This document shows positions 7,999-17,066 of a DNA stretch of 42,513 bases, one piece after another (positions within the stretch are counted from its first letter, which is position 1; each line of letters begins with the position of its first letter). The stretch is from Saprospiraceae bacterium (lineage in GTDB: Bacteria > Bacteroidota > Bacteroidia > Chitinophagales > Saprospiraceae): contig JAHDCQ010000006.1 in NCBI GenBank assembly GCA_020629845.1, forward strand, positions 2,606 through 45,118. Direction: 5' to 3'. The position numbers and the translations under genes were made by a program. The notes beneath the pieces were generated by a model. The model saw nothing but the letters and a program-made list of their open reading frames with translations. It made no database searches and had not been told where the DNA came from.

Positions 7999-8237
7999 AA
8001 CTACGTGAATTTAGCGATTGTGTACTCTGTTTTTTAAGAAAAACTAAGCAGACAAAATATACATAAAAGTAGGTATAGGAAATGACAGCTAAAACTGTAT
8101 ACCTTTGTATTTAATTTTTTTGATATACCAAAGAAACTGTTTTTCAGGCAAAAAGTGTGTTAATACCCCCTGAAATGTGTCGTAAACACCGCCTAAATTA
8201 GAAAACGGAAGGGAAATTCTAAGAAACGGGCCAGCTT

Positions 8238-8398
8238 AGGAACGCTAAATTAATAAATGTACATTCTTGAGTTGGTTATTTTGATTCCAGTTTTTGCTTT
8301 GAAAGTGGGAGTATATCTGGATATTTGACCAATTTCAAAGTGAAAAATGGGAGTAAAAGAGACAGTCAAGAATGTACATTTATTTGTTTAGCGTTCCT
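8238..8398. repeat. 161-bp element with 33-bp terminal inverted repeats
   Basis: The ends 8238-8270 and 8366-8398 are inverted copies matching at 31 of 33 positions (outer end AGGAACGCTAAA, inner end ACATTCTTGA). The interior has a weaker inverted pair around GCTTTGAAA and TTTCAAAG. I find no flanking direct repeat. It begins 18 bp beyond the stop codon of the outer membrane protein gene and could act in its 3' end. The remaining gap back to the regulator start at 7998 holds nothing recognisable. Confidence 0.6.
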
Positions 8399-8415
8399 TA
8401 AGACCTAACTTCTAA

Positions 8416-9882
8416 CTAAAATGCAAACTCCGTACCGACTACAAAGCCCCACTCCCCTAGCCTATTTCTAGTGATGGCAGCGCGTCCTACATGTACTTTG
8501 TAGCCAACTACATTCAGTCCAACACCATTGCCCCAAAGCAAGGTATTATTTAGCACATTCGTATCGTCGAAGAAAGGTTCATTCACATAACCTGCATCTG
8601 TGAAGAGTGTGAGATAAGCTTGAATAGGTAAAGCACGGTAGTTTTTGAGGGGCATCAATTTGCCAAGATTAAAGGTATAGTCCAAAAAGCGATAGCGAAT
8701 ATCTGCTTTCACATAGCCATAATCTAAGCCATCAATGAGGTAGAGTTGATAACCGCGCACTAAATTGGACTTGCTGCCTAATGCCCGATAGTTGTGATAG
8801 GGTTGCGGATCGCGGGCAAAGGCACGATGCCCTTTAATGCTTCCTACTACACTCAACTTCTCAGAGAGTTGCCAAAACTTGGTGAAGCTTGCGGTAAGGG
8901 TAAAAATATTGACATCATTAAAAATGCCTAGTCCTTCTTTTGCCACATCTAGCTTTAGTACATAGCCATTCAAGGCATAGAAGCGATTATCGCGACGATC
9001 GGCGGTGAAAGAATAATCTAATCGGATGGATTGCTGCTGCTCGCTATTATTTAGAAAATAAATAGGGTTAAGCTCTAATACGCTAGGGTCAATATTGAGG
9101 TCTTTATACTCCATCCTAAAGCGATGCTGATAAAATAAAGAGGGACGGTACACGAAGCCCACATTGGTACGAAAACGCTCAAAGATATTCTGCATCGTAT
9201 CTCTATAGAACCTTCCCTTATCATCGAGCGTCTGATAGCGTACATCATTATTATTGCTATACAGAATACCTGTTTCTATACCGAGCGTCTGGGCTTTATT
9301 GAGATAGGGATATTTATAGCGGAGTTCTAATTTGCGTGTAAAACCACTTTGCAGGGTCACTTTTAGCTCGTCGCGTCGGCCTGTGAAATTTTGATGCACA
9401 AAAATCAGTCCTAGATTCACGCGCCGCAAAGCATGATTGTGTTGTTGCCACCATACATTAAAATTGCGATCTGCTAAGGAAAAACTTGGCACAGGAATGA
9501 TATACCAGCCTTCTTTTACACTCAATTGTACTTTGGTGCGTCCATCTTTTTCATCTACTTCTATCAGGGTCAATACGGCATCTACAAATAAGCCTGTGTT
9601 GATGACATAGTTTTCGTTGCGCTCGAAGCGTTCGCTTAAATCTTGAAGCTGGAGGCTATCGCCAATTTTGAAATCTAATTCGCGGGTAATGACGCGGGCT
9701 TTGGTCTTTTTGTTGCCAATGACTATGATGTCGAGGACTTGCAGTTTTTCTTGCTGGCTATAGCTTTTTGAGCAAATACATACTATACTTATTCCCACTA
9801 GCAAGAGGCTGAACATGCTTTTTTTTAAGCAGTTCAGCCAATGTGTTTCAAAGTAGTCTGTGCGTATTCTTGTGGATGGCAT
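8416..9882 (-). CDS. BamA/TamA-type outer membrane beta-barrel protein
   Basis: A 488-codon frame: signal peptide core (MFSLLLVGISIVCI...SYSQ), one POTRA-like domain (VLDIIVIGNKKTKARVITRE, then FVDAVLTLIEVDE), then an Omp85/D15-type beta barrel of about 350 residues ending in the typical terminal Phe (VVGTEFAF). One POTRA plus barrel is a short Omp85 architecture. Such Bacteroidota proteins are usually annotated as BamA/TamA family or surface antigen D15, and either insert or translocate outer membrane proteins or lipids. The start at 9882 gives a 22-residue n-region with KK before the hydrophobic core; an internal ATG at 9816 would give a shorter signal peptide lacking basic residues, so I keep the longer form. 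Flanked on both sides by long inverted repeats. Confidence 0.85.
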   Translation of the reverse strand: MPSTRIRTDYFETHWLNCLKKSMFSLLLVGISIVCICSKSYSQQEKLQVLDIIVIGNKKTKARVITRELDFKIGDSLQLQDLSERFERNENYVINTGLFVDAVLTLIEVDEKDGRTKVQLSVKEGWYIIPVPSFSLADRNFNVWWQQHNHALRRVNLGLIFVHQNFTGRRDELKVTLQSGFTRKLELRYKYPYLNKAQTLGIETGILYSNNNDVRYQTLDDKGRFYRDTMQNIFERFRTNVGFVYRPSLFYQHRFRMEYKDLNIDPSVLELNPIYFLNNSEQQQSIRLDYSFTADRRDNRFYALNGYVLKLDVAKEGLGIFNDVNIFTLTASFTKFWQLSEKLSVVGSIKGHRAFARDPQPYHNYRALGSKSNLVRGYQLYLIDGLDYGYVKADIRYRFLDYTFNLGKLMPLKNYRALPIQAYLTLFTDAGYVNEPFFDDTNVLNNTLLWGNGVGLNVVGYKVHVGRAAITRNRLGEWGFVVGTEFAF

Positions 9883-9963
9883 AGCTTTGTTCTTTTTCCC
9901 TCTGTAAAAAGTTAGCTAATTGTAGAGTTGATAAGCACGACGGCTATCCGCCTAACTTTGCCC

Positions 9964-10058
9964 AAATCTGGAATCAAATAAATCTTACATCATCAATCAT
10001 AAATCTGCTTGAAAAGCTAGGTAGATATATGATTGATGATTTATTTGATTCCAGATTT
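9964..10058. repeat. Long near-perfect hairpin downstream of haloperoxidase gene
   Basis: The outer arms (AAATCTGGAATCAAATAAAT and complement) continue into a second paired block (ATCATCAATCATA and complement). The pairing is near-perfect apart from about seven unpaired bases in the left arm, around a roughly 26-nt loop. It lies between the haloperoxidase stop at 10159 and the outer membrane protein start, so it may terminate the former. The sequence from 10059 to 10158 shows nothing further. Confidence 0.65.
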
Positions 10059-10158
10059 ATGATTTATTCAAAAATCGTATCAGGCAACCTTAGGTGAATA
10101 AGCAAGAGTGTAAAAGTCGTCAGCCATCAAGCAAAGCGACCGTTCTCCGTCCACCGTT

Positions 10159-13065
10159 CTATATCCGCATTACTTTATCCGATAAGAGGCGTTCGCCTTT
10201 ATTATCAGAAAGCTTCAAGATATAAACTCCTTTTGGCAAATCTCGCATATCCACAAAGAAGAAGTTATTTTCTGGCACTAAAGTCTGCTTTTTTAGCAAT
10301 CTACCGACCATATCTATGACTTCTACATTCAAAGTAGCGGCATAATCGTACTGAATGCGAACGGCATTGTTGGTTGGGTTCGGGAAAATTTTCGTTTCCT
10401 TAAATAAATCTATACCCGAACAATCCTCATCTATATCATTATCCGCTATTTCGTCTGCATTCGGATAGGTAGCGGCAGCAAGGTCGTCGCAATCCGTCGC
10501 ATCTACCACAAAGCCAATAGGTGGGAACGATTGGCAAGTATCCATTCGGACGCTAAGGTTTCCAAAGCCATCGCCATCACTATCTTGATAGTAGGAATAA
10601 ATCGGCAAGCCATCATCGACGAAACCATTGCAATCATTATCTATACCATCACAAATTTCTGGAATACTTGGATTAATCGCCCCATCAAAATCATTACAAT
10701 CCAACTGATTTACTACATAGCCAGCAGGCGGCACCGTGAGGCAAGTATCAAGTGTGACGGCTGCGTCGCCATAACCATCACCATCGCCATCAAAGAAATA
10801 CGTAGTCACAGGCAAAGTATCGTCTATCAGACCGTTACAATCATTATCTATACCATCACAGATTTCTACAGCATCAGGATTTATTTCGGAAGAACCACTA
10901 TCACAGTCCACATTATTGGTCACATAGTTGGGCGGTGGCACGGTCAAGCAGGTATCTATAGTCATACTTGGGTCTCCGTAGCCGTCACCGTCTAAGTCAA
11001 GATAATACGTAATTTGTGGCAAACCATCGTTTATTAAACCATTACAATCATTATCCAGGGCATCGCATACTTCTGGAATGCTTGGATTGACTAATGGATT
11101 ATTATCATCGCAATCCTCAAAGCTGTAAAAGCCATCATTATCGGCATCATTGTAGAAATATTCCTCTGCAAAAAGGAAAGCATCTGTCCCTACCTCTATA
11201 CCAATCAAGCGGCCAGGAATATCATCCACAGGCGGGTGAATACCGCCCCAAATACGCGACAAACTCGTTTGGTCGGAAGCATCACGATAAGTTGCCCATT
11301 GCAAAGTAAAGTCCGTACTTGGGCCTTCTTCAAAAACTAAGAATTCATTTTTCTTTACTTCAAATTCGCCCATACCGCCTGGAAAGAACGCATCGCCTGT
11401 GAGCATCGTCATCACTTCGGCTGCTGCCCGCGAGAAGGTGGAGTGTCCTGAAATATAACCTGCGAAAGGCGGTGTCACGAAAGTTGGGCGTTGGTAAGGC
11501 CACCAGTTTTCGCCCAAAATCCAGCCTACGCCTGCAAGGTCAGTTTCAGGTTCTTCGATATAGTCTGGTCCGCGCCATGCGTAGAATTTTATTTTTCCTA
11601 CATGCTCTCCAAACTCGCCTGCCAATGGATCATCTTCAGTCACTAGTTCGATATAGCCTTCATGCAAAGGGATTCCCGCAGGATGATAATTTGGTAGAGC
11701 AGGATCACTACTCTGTCCTTGACCAACCATATAGCGCAAAGCAGAGATAGGACGCGCATAATCATACCAACCTTTGATTCCCCATGCAGAAATAGCCGCA
11801 TCATGTACCGCACCACCTAATGTAAAGTACGACTTTACATCCCATTCCAAATCATCGAGAATTTCGCCTTTGCCTCTAAAGCGTTTCTCCAGCAACGGAT
11901 GATCGCTCACATAATTTAGAATGGTATACCAGTGCCCTGGAGGGGTTTCTGAGTCAGGCCCATCTGCCCAAAACTCTGCTAATGCCCGCGCATAATCCGC
12001 ACGCGGTATGATTTGTGGTTCATAAGGCTCGCCAGTATGCGGGTTAATGGCATGTCCTCGGCTAGGGTCGCCGCCTTCTTCTTCATCATAGAAATCGCGG
12101 AGTCCTTCTATAGTAGTTGGATAAGATTCGATATTGCCAATAGAAGCAGGCGAAATATCCCAAAGTACTCCATCCGCAGGGTCGAGCTGCGAACTCCATT
12201 TCGTTACTAAGGAAAACCCCCATTTATACTCTTCTGACAAGCCCATACCATCTGACTGAATATAGCAAGGGTCGCCGGGGTCGTGATAGACTTGATATTG
12301 TCGTCCAAAGCGCGAATAAGTTACCATATCATCTTGCTGTAAGGCAAAAGGCACGACATTGCCCCATTCTGGACTCTGGAACTGCGGAGCTGCGCCAGGT
12401 ATTTCGTTTCCACTTTGGTCAATAAATACGGTAAAGGTAAGCGGCTGCCAACGATTCGGGTCAGAAACGACTCCATTTCCAGGAGAACTTGGCAAGAATG
12501 CTCTATTGATGGGAAAATAGTACAAATTTGCATAGTCGAATTGCTGATTGGAGCCGTCCTGAAAACCAAAACGTTCGATTTGTTGCGCTATGTAATTGCC
12601 TAAAGCCGCCGCAGAGCCTGTGGAATAATCAAAACTCCTGAAATTCGGATCATATCCATGTGTCATCATCAAACTGTCAATGTAGTTTTGAGTTTCTACA
12701 AAGCCTGGCGAGCGTAAGAAACGGCTTCTCAGCAAGCGATACATCGCATAACTCATGGCTTCTTCGCGGGCAGCTTGCACATCGTCGGGCATATCAAAAC
12801 CATCAAAAGGGCAAGTGTAATTTCGTACCGTTTTTCCTAAAAAGAAAGCTTCCGCTTCCTCATCAAATACAGACCAAATATCATACATCGCCACGGAGGT
12901 ATGAAATAGGTTTCGAGCATGCACCGTAGGTCGTGCAAAATCATTTCGAATGGCAAACAATAAAGCTTCATTCCATTCCCGCGCTACAGAGTGTTCTTGG
13001 GCAGTAGTATTTATGCTTACGGAAGTGCATAAAATAAAAAAGATAAAAATGTAATTCTTCTTCAT
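10159..13065 (-). CDS. Secreted vanadium-haloperoxidase-like protein with MopE repeats and T9SS sorting domain
   Basis: A 968-aa protein. It has a signal peptide ([23 protein letters not shown]), then a long helical PAP2/vanadium-haloperoxidase-like domain with all three phosphate/vanadate-binding motifs: KGWYDYARP (Lys431, Arg438), ISGHSTF (His541) and [15 protein letters not shown] (His610). From about residue 640 come four tandem MopE-type units (DxDxDGxGD followed by [15 protein letters not shown]), probably Ca- or metal-binding. The protein ends in a T9SS type A sorting domain ([14 protein letters not shown] ... [12 protein letters not shown]). It should be exported and attached to or released from the cell surface. 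Activity could be haloperoxidase or acid phosphatase. I chose the ATG at 13065 because it starts the signal peptide and fits the promoter at 13095; a 7-residue-longer start exists. Confidence 0.92.
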   Translation of the reverse strand: MKKNYIFIFFILCTSVSINTTAQEHSVAREWNEALLFAIRNDFARPTVHARNLFHTSVAMYDIWSVFDEEAEAFFLGKTVRNYTCPFDGFDMPDDVQAAREEAMSYAMYRLLRSRFLRSPGFVETQNYIDSLMMTHGYDPNFRSFDYSTGSAAALGNYIAQQIERFGFQDGSNQQFDYANLYYFPINRAFLPSSPGNGVVSDPNRWQPLTFTVFIDQSGNEIPGAAPQFQSPEWGNVVPFALQQDDMVTYSRFGRQYQVYHDPGDPCYIQSDGMGLSEEYKWGFSLVTKWSSQLDPADGVLWDISPASIGNIESYPTTIEGLRDFYDEEEGGDPSRGHAINPHTGEPYEPQIIPRADYARALAEFWADGPDSETPPGHWYTILNYVSDHPLLEKRFRGKGEILDDLEWDVKSYFTLGGAVHDAAISAWGIKGWYDYARPISALRYMVGQGQSSDPALPNYHPAGIPLHEGYIELVTEDDPLAGEFGEHVGKIKFYAWRGPDYIEEPETDLAGVGWILGENWWPYQRPTFVTPPFAGYISGHSTFSRAAAEVMTMLTGDAFFPGGMGEFEVKKNEFLVFEEGPSTDFTLQWATYRDASDQTSLSRIWGGIHPPVDDIPGRLIGIEVGTDAFLFAEEYFYNDADNDGFYSFEDCDDNNPLVNPSIPEVCDALDNDCNGLINDGLPQITYYLDLDGDGYGDPSMTIDTCLTVPPPNYVTNNVDCDSGSSEINPDAVEICDGIDNDCNGLIDDTLPVTTYFFDGDGDGYGDAAVTLDTCLTVPPAGYVVNQLDCNDFDGAINPSIPEICDGIDNDCNGFVDDGLPIYSYYQDSDGDGFGNLSVRMDTCQSFPPIGFVVDATDCDDLAAATYPNADEIADNDIDEDCSGIDLFKETKIFPNPTNNAVRIQYDYAATLNVEVIDMVGRLLKKQTLVPENNFFFVDMRDLPKGVYILKLSDNKGERLLSDKVMRI

Positions 13066-13094
13066 GTAGTGTCGGTTGATAGACAAATTTGCTG

Positions 13095-13122
13095 CAAATT
13101 TAGAAAAAGGTCACTACTCCAA
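13095..13122 (-). promoter_or_regulatory. Bacteroidota promoter of the haloperoxidase gene
   Basis: On the minus strand, TTG (13120-13122), 17 bp, then TAAATTTG (13095-13102) is an exact TTG-N17-TAnnTTTG match. The predicted start site near 13088 leaves a leader of about 22 nt before the ATG at 13065 and argues against the ATG at 13086. Confidence 0.65.
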
Positions 13123-13314
13123 GCCGTTTTTTCTGTCAAAACATAGGAATGGTGACTTTGAATGGTATAGTGGTAGGCTAGTATAACGGTATAACCGAAA
13201 GCTCTATTTTGATAACGATTCCTGCGAATTGTTTTAAAGTGTTTTAAGGAACTTCTAATTTCTGTTAAAACGTGTACCTTTTAGTACTAGTAAACACTCC
13301 TAAATGTTAGTAAT

Positions 13315-13478
13315 AAGTACCTGACCATAAAAAAGCTTCACTTTATGAAGGAACTCTTTTTTGCACTATATTTCCTAAAAAACAGTTCCATAACACGACT
13401 ATGTAACGATTTTTTAAGAAAATCTAGCACTAAAAATAGTCTTGTTCAAAAGTGAAGCTTTTTTATGGTCAGGTACTT
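13315..13478. repeat. 164-bp element with perfect 30-bp terminal inverted repeats
   Basis: Arms 13315-13344 and 13449-13478 are perfect inverted copies (outer end AAGTACCTGACCATAAAAAA). The 104-bp interior is AT-rich, non-coding and has no obvious inner palindrome. No flanking direct repeat is visible. An ATG inside the right arm opens a frame into the small gene that follows, which could mislead start prediction. The rest of the 13066-13509 gap, apart from the haloperoxidase promoter, shows nothing. Confidence 0.65.
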
Positions 13479-13509
13479 AGCAAACCACCGCTACTTAAAT
13501 ATTCAAATT

Positions 13510-13812
13510 ATGCGTGTTTTCTTGTGTATATGTGCTTTATTTTATGCTTCATTGGCAATGGCAAAACCTACTGCTACTACCATCTATGCGGAGCAATGGC
13601 ATCAAGTAGAGCAGTTAGATTTACTAGCGGCAAATAACTTAAACACTTCTACAACCGCACCTAAGATAGCACAGACGAACGCCATTCAGCCAAGCACAGC
13701 CATAGCAACAGCAACTCCTACTCCCGATTCAGAAAATGCCCCTTACATAGCCATGAGTTTAGTAGGTATACTTTTTAGTTTGTTGTATTTCCAAAAGTCT
13801 ATACTTTTGTAG
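13510..13812 (+). CDS. Small secreted or membrane protein, unknown
   Basis: A 100-aa protein. It begins with a signal-peptide-like segment (MRVFLCICALFYASLAMA) followed by a low-complexity Thr/Ala/Pro-rich linker. It ends in a hydrophobic helix with a basic Lys (APYIAMSLVGILFSLLYFQKSILL), so it resembles a tail-anchored or two-helix inner-membrane peptide. An in-frame ATG at 13465 would extend it by 15 residues, but that ATG lies in the arm of the preceding inverted repeat and would bury the signal peptide, so I prefer 13510. No family is recognised. It is followed 73 bp later by the patatin gene on the same strand. The element ends 31 bp upstream and may supply or interrupt its promoter. Confidence 0.55.
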   Translation: MRVFLCICALFYASLAMAKPTATTIYAEQWHQVEQLDLLAANNLNTSTTAPKIAQTNAIQPSTAIATATPTPDSENAPYIAMSLVGILFSLLYFQKSILL

Positions 13813-13885
13813 CGTAATTTAGGTTATTTAGTTAGTTGGTTATTTACTGAACCAAATTACTAAGTATCCAAAAATCTAAGCAACT

Positions 13886-14677
13886 ATGAAATCAATAGGC
13901 ATCGTACTTTCTGGTGGTGGAGTGCGAGGAATGGCACATGTCGGGCTGCTAGAAGTCTTAGAAGAACATGACATACAAGTTGATATAATTTCAGGTGCAA
14001 GCGCAGGTGCCTTAGTGAGTGCACTCTACGCTAATGGACTGCGTGGTCTAGACATTATTGAAGCTTTTGAATCCGTTCCGCTTTTTAGTATCTACAACTA
14101 TACTTGGATAAAGCCTGGACTAATAGATACGCTACGCCTCCGAACCTTCGTACAGCGTTTTTTGCCCGAAAATAGCTTTGAGACGTTGCAAATCCCTACC
14201 TATATCGTTACAGCAAACCTTCAATCGGGCGAGGAAGCCGTTCATCACTCTGGGGAACTATATCGCCCCTTGCTTGCTTCTATTTCTTTACCCCCTTATT
14301 TCAGTCCCGTTCGTATTGGCGACGCGCTACATGCCGACGGTGGCATTGTGAATAACTTTCCGCTAGAAGCGATTAAGCATAAATGTGACTTCACGATAGG
14401 TAGTCATGTTTGCCCATTAGTTGCTACAGATAAGGCTTATCTCAATTCTTCATTTAATGTGTGGTGGCGCGCCTATGATTTAACCTTTTATGCCAATACC
14501 AAAAAGGTGATACATCAGGCCGATTTTCTATTTGAACCTGCCGAATTGGGCAAGCTAGGTACAATGGATACAAAATCTATTCGGATGGCTTATGCTATTG
14601 GACGCAAGCATGCAGAAGCAAATATTGAGGGCTTACTGAAGCACTTAGCAAAGGTGGATTTTGTGCAATCCCCTTAA
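13886..14677 (+). CDS. Patatin-like phospholipase
   Basis: A 263-aa protein with the full patatin signature: oxyanion-hole motif SGGGVRGMAHVG near the N-terminus, nucleophile elbow GASAG with Ser39, and the catalytic-dyad DGG motif at Asp151 (ADGGIVNNFPLEAI). These enzymes are Ser-Asp dyad lipid acyl hydrolases (RssA/YlbK-type in bacteria). There is no signal peptide, so it probably acts on the cytoplasmic face of the membrane. The length is normal for the short bacterial type. It precedes acpP in the same direction, but acpP has its own promoter at 14716, so the two are probably separate units. The physiological substrate is unknown. Confidence 0.93.
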   Translation: MKSIGIVLSGGGVRGMAHVGLLEVLEEHDIQVDIISGASAGALVSALYANGLRGLDIIEAFESVPLFSIYNYTWIKPGLIDTLRLRTFVQRFLPENSFETLQIPTYIVTANLQSGEEAVHHSGELYRPLLASISLPPYFSPVRIGDALHADGGIVNNFPLEAIKHKCDFTIGSHVCPLVATDKAYLNSSFNVWWRAYDLTFYANTKKVIHQADFLFEPAELGKLGTMDTKSIRMAYAIGRKHAEANIEGLLKHLAKVDFVQSP

Positions 14678-14715
14678 AAACACGGCATTAAATTTTAAAA
14701 TTAGGAATCAAAGGT

Positions 14716-14723
14716 TAACTTTG
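14716..14723 (+). promoter_or_regulatory. acpP: -7 promoter element of acpP
   Basis: TAACTTTG matches the Bacteroidota -7 consensus TAnnTTTG exactly. No clear -33 TTG is seen at the usual distance. The expected start is near 14730, giving a leader of about 95 nt before the ATG at 14826. Confidence 0.55.
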
Positions 14724-14825
14724 CCGCGCTAAATTAGAACGCTCATAGTACTTTTTAGCGTGTTCAAGCAATCAAGGTAGTATTCTTTGATTGTTAAACG
14801 TATTATTCAAACAAAGTCAGTTACT

Positions 14826-15062
14826 ATGTCAGAAGTATCAGCAAAAGTGACTAAAATCATCGTAGATAAGCTAGGTGTTGGCGAAAATGAGGTAAATGCA
14901 GAAGCAAAATTTACCGATGATTTGGGAGCAGATTCCCTAGACACTGTGGAGCTTATTATGGAATTTGAAAAAGAATTTGATATTTCAATTCCTGACGAAG
15001 ATGCAGAAAAAATTGCAACAGTTGGAGATGCCATTTCCTATGTAGAAAAGGCAGCCGCTTAG
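14826..15062 (+). CDS. acpP: Acyl carrier protein
   Basis: A 78-aa acidic protein with the canonical phosphopantetheine attachment motif [10 protein letters not shown], where Ser37 receives the 4'-phosphopantetheine arm. It carries growing acyl chains in type II fatty acid synthesis. The start at MSEVSAKV is chosen over an upstream in-frame ATG at 14787 because the family begins there. It is followed by fabF and then rnc, the usual order in Bacteroidota. A strong hairpin with T-tract directly after the gene, plus a separate -7 box before fabF, suggest that acpP is transcribed mostly on its own, which fits the high ACP demand of the cell. A palindromic insertion-like element now separates acpP and fabF. 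Confidence 0.97.
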   Translation: MSEVSAKVTKIIVDKLGVGENEVNAEAKFTDDLGADSLDTVELIMEFEKEFDISIPDEDAEKIATVGDAISYVEKAAA

Positions 15063-15088
15063 TGTTGACATAAAAAATTCTATTTTAA

Positions 15089-15126
15089 AACGACCATGAG
15101 TAGTGCTATTCATGGTCGTTCTTTTT
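15089..15126 (+). terminator. acpP: Intrinsic terminator of acpP
   Basis: An 11-bp perfect stem (AACGACCATGA / TCATGGTCGTT) with a 10-nt loop is followed by CTTTTT. Its T-tract (TTCTTTTT at 15119-15126) is duplicated at 15277-15284 on the far side of the inserted palindromic element, so the element appears to have landed in this terminator. Confidence 0.8.
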
Positions 15127-15276
15127 GGCACTACGGTAAAAAGTGTGGGTATGTGATTCAGCCCACCGTTTCAACGGTGAGAGACAGTTTAGACCTTGTT
15201 AATAAGCCTCCCCACCGATAAATCGGTGGGCTGAAAACACCTCAAAAAGTTGCCCCACACTTTTTACTGTAGTGCC
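15127..15276. mobile_element. 150-bp MITE-like element with 8-bp target duplication
   Basis: The terminal inverted repeats of 23 bp match at 22 positions (outer end GGCACTACGGTAAAAAGTG). Direct flanks TTCTTTTT at 15119-15126 and 15277-15284 are identical and read as a target-site duplication. Inside lie two REP-like hairpins, CCCACCG-tttcaa-CGGTGa and CCCACCG-ataaat-CGGTGGG, themselves inverted relative to each other (TTCAGCCCACCG / CGGTGGGCTGAA). It has no coding capacity, so movement would need a transposase in trans. It sits between acpP and fabF. Confidence 0.65.
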
Positions 15277-15381
15277 TTCTTTTTCAAGAAACGCCGAATC
15301 ATTCAAAATACTTTTAGCAACAAAAATCATCTCCAACAGGAATAATATTGAAAAAAGGCAGATAAATCCTTTTTCGATTAC

Positions 15382-15389
15382 TATTTTTG
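15382..15389 (+). promoter_or_regulatory. fabF: -7 promoter element of fabF
   Basis: TATTTTTG fits TAnnTTTG exactly and lies 43 bp before the fabF ATG. No -33 TTG is evident at normal spacing. It indicates that fabF can be transcribed independently of acpP. Confidence 0.5.
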
Positions 15390-15431
15390 CGCCTTGTTTG
15401 ATTTACAAAATCAAATATCATTTTATCATAT

Positions 15432-16679
15432 ATGAAGAGAGTTGTCGTAACAGGACTCGGCGCACTAACGCCAATTGGAAATACAGCCCCTGCTTTCTTG
15501 GAATCGCTCCAAAATGGCAAAAGCGGTGCTGCACCTGTAACCTACTTCGATGTGACGAACTTTAAGACTAAGTTCGCTTGTGAAGTGAAGGGTTTTGAGC
15601 CTACCGAATTCATGCACAAGCGCGAAGTCCGTCGCCTCGATCCTTTTCAGGTATATGCCGTAGTTATAGCTGATGAAGCAATAGCAGACGCGGGGCTCGA
15701 CTCTGAAAAACTGGATTTAGATCGCGCAGGCGTAATTTGGGGTTCGGGCATTGGAGGCATGAATACCGTAGAGTCTGAAGTAGAAGGCTTTGCAGCAGGT
15801 AGCGGTATTCCGCGCTATAGTCCCTTTATGATTCCTAAAATGATTTCTGACCTCGCAGCAGGACTCATCTCTATAAAATATGGGTATCGTGGCCCGAATT
15901 ATGCTACCGTTTCGGCTTGTGCTTCGGCTTCCCACGCCATTGGTAATGCTTTCGATTACATTCGTTTAGGTCGTGCCGATGTCATGATTACAGGCGGTTC
16001 CGAAGCTTGTGTGTGCAAAGTAGGTATTGGCGGATTTAATGCGATGAAAGCCCTTTCTACCCGCAACGATAGCCCAGAAACAGCTTCTCGCCCGTTCGAT
16101 GCAGAGCGCGATGGTTTTGTATTAGGCGAAGGTGGTGGCGCAATTGTATTGGAGGAGCTAGAGCATGCTAAAGCCAGAGGTGCGAAAATATACGCAGAAG
16201 TTGTGGGTGCAGGTGCTACTGCCGATGCACATCATATCACCGCTCCACATCCAGAAGGCTTAGGTGCAATGCAGGTAATGAAAACTGCCTTGCAAGATGC
16301 CCAACTTAATGTAGAAGACGTAGATTATATCAATGTGCATGGCACTTCTACCCCACTCGGTGATATAGCAGAAATCAAGGCGATACAGCGTGTTTTTGGC
16401 GATCATGCGTACAACTTAAATATAAGTTCTACCAAGTCCATGACAGGGCATTTACTTGGCGCAGCAGGTGCGGTAGAGGCAATTGCTTGTATTCTCGCAA
16501 TAAATGATAACTTTGTGCCGCCAACCATTAACCACTTCACAGATGATGAAAATATAGATTCTAAACTGAATCTTACTTTTAATATAGCTCAAGACCGCAA
16601 AGTAAATGTGGCATTGAGCAACACTTTTGGATTCGGAGGACATAATGCCTCCTTAGTTGTGAAGCGATTAGAAAGCTAA
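15432..16679 (+). CDS. fabF: 3-oxoacyl-[acyl-carrier-protein] synthase II
   Basis: A 415-aa thiolase-fold condensing enzyme with the Cys-His-His triad: Cys163 in VSACASASHAIG, His303 in NVHGTSTPLGD and His340 in SSTKSMTGHLLGAAG, with the conserved Lys335. It elongates acyl-ACP by condensing with malonyl-ACP, working on the product of the adjacent acpP. The length and MKRVVVTGLG start are typical for FabF. It is cytoplasmic. It is followed by a roughly 390-bp gap with imperfect palindromes and then rnc, keeping the conserved acpP-fabF-rnc order. Its own -7 element lies upstream. Nothing unusual is seen in catalytic residues. Confidence 0.97.
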   Translation: MKRVVVTGLGALTPIGNTAPAFLESLQNGKSGAAPVTYFDVTNFKTKFACEVKGFEPTEFMHKREVRRLDPFQVYAVVIADEAIADAGLDSEKLDLDRAGVIWGSGIGGMNTVESEVEGFAAGSGIPRYSPFMIPKMISDLAAGLISIKYGYRGPNYATVSACASASHAIGNAFDYIRLGRADVMITGGSEACVCKVGIGGFNAMKALSTRNDSPETASRPFDAERDGFVLGEGGGAIVLEELEHAKARGAKIYAEVVGAGATADAHHITAPHPEGLGAMQVMKTALQDAQLNVEDVDYINVHGTSTPLGDIAEIKAIQRVFGDHAYNLNISSTKSMTGHLLGAAGAVEAIACILAINDNFVPPTINHFTDDENIDSKLNLTFNIAQDRKVNVALSNTFGFGGHNASLVVKRLES

Positions 16680-17066
16680 TTGATTTACGCGCATACGAAG
16701 GCGTTTTATAAACTATTTTCAAGCAAAAATCTACTCCTTCCAATGGAAATATCGAAGGTTACTTCATCGAATCTTCGACATTTCGGAAGACTAATTTCTT
16801 GAGTAGCCTAAAACGCTTTAGCAAACAGTAGACAGAACGAACTATTTACACTTAAAAGCATCGAACGTTCAAGAAGCGTTCGACGTTTCTATGATAATCA
16901 TTTGGGTAATAAACTCCCCTTTATTACTTAAGTACTGTTTAGCATTACGTAGTAAAACAACTCAGCCTCTATCAGCACAAGCAACTGATTTACAAGTTCG
17001 TACACACTCGATTATTAACATATACATCGTTAATATAGTCGCCGCGTGTGCGTTAATTTTTACTGC
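16680..17066. other. Gap between fabF and rnc with imperfect palindromes
   Basis: An outer inverted pair AAGGCGTTTTA / TAAAACGCTT spans 16699-16818 with partly complementary interior sequence around TCTACTCC and GAGTAG. A second small hairpin (TCGAACG-ttcaagaag-CGTTCGA) lies near 16860. No promoter of the TAnnTTTG type and no gene are visible in the remainder. In most relatives fabF and rnc are closer, so the gap probably reflects repeat insertion. Confidence 0.5.

Noticed and set aside
10531-10995. 154-codon open frame opposite the haloperoxidase gene
   Set aside because: It is the antisense shadow of the repetitive MopE units (ITITI-type repetition mirrors the DxDxDG codons).
13465-13509. 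Upstream ATG as the start of the small membrane protein
   Set aside because: It lies in the arm of an inverted repeat and would place 15 residues before a complete signal peptide.
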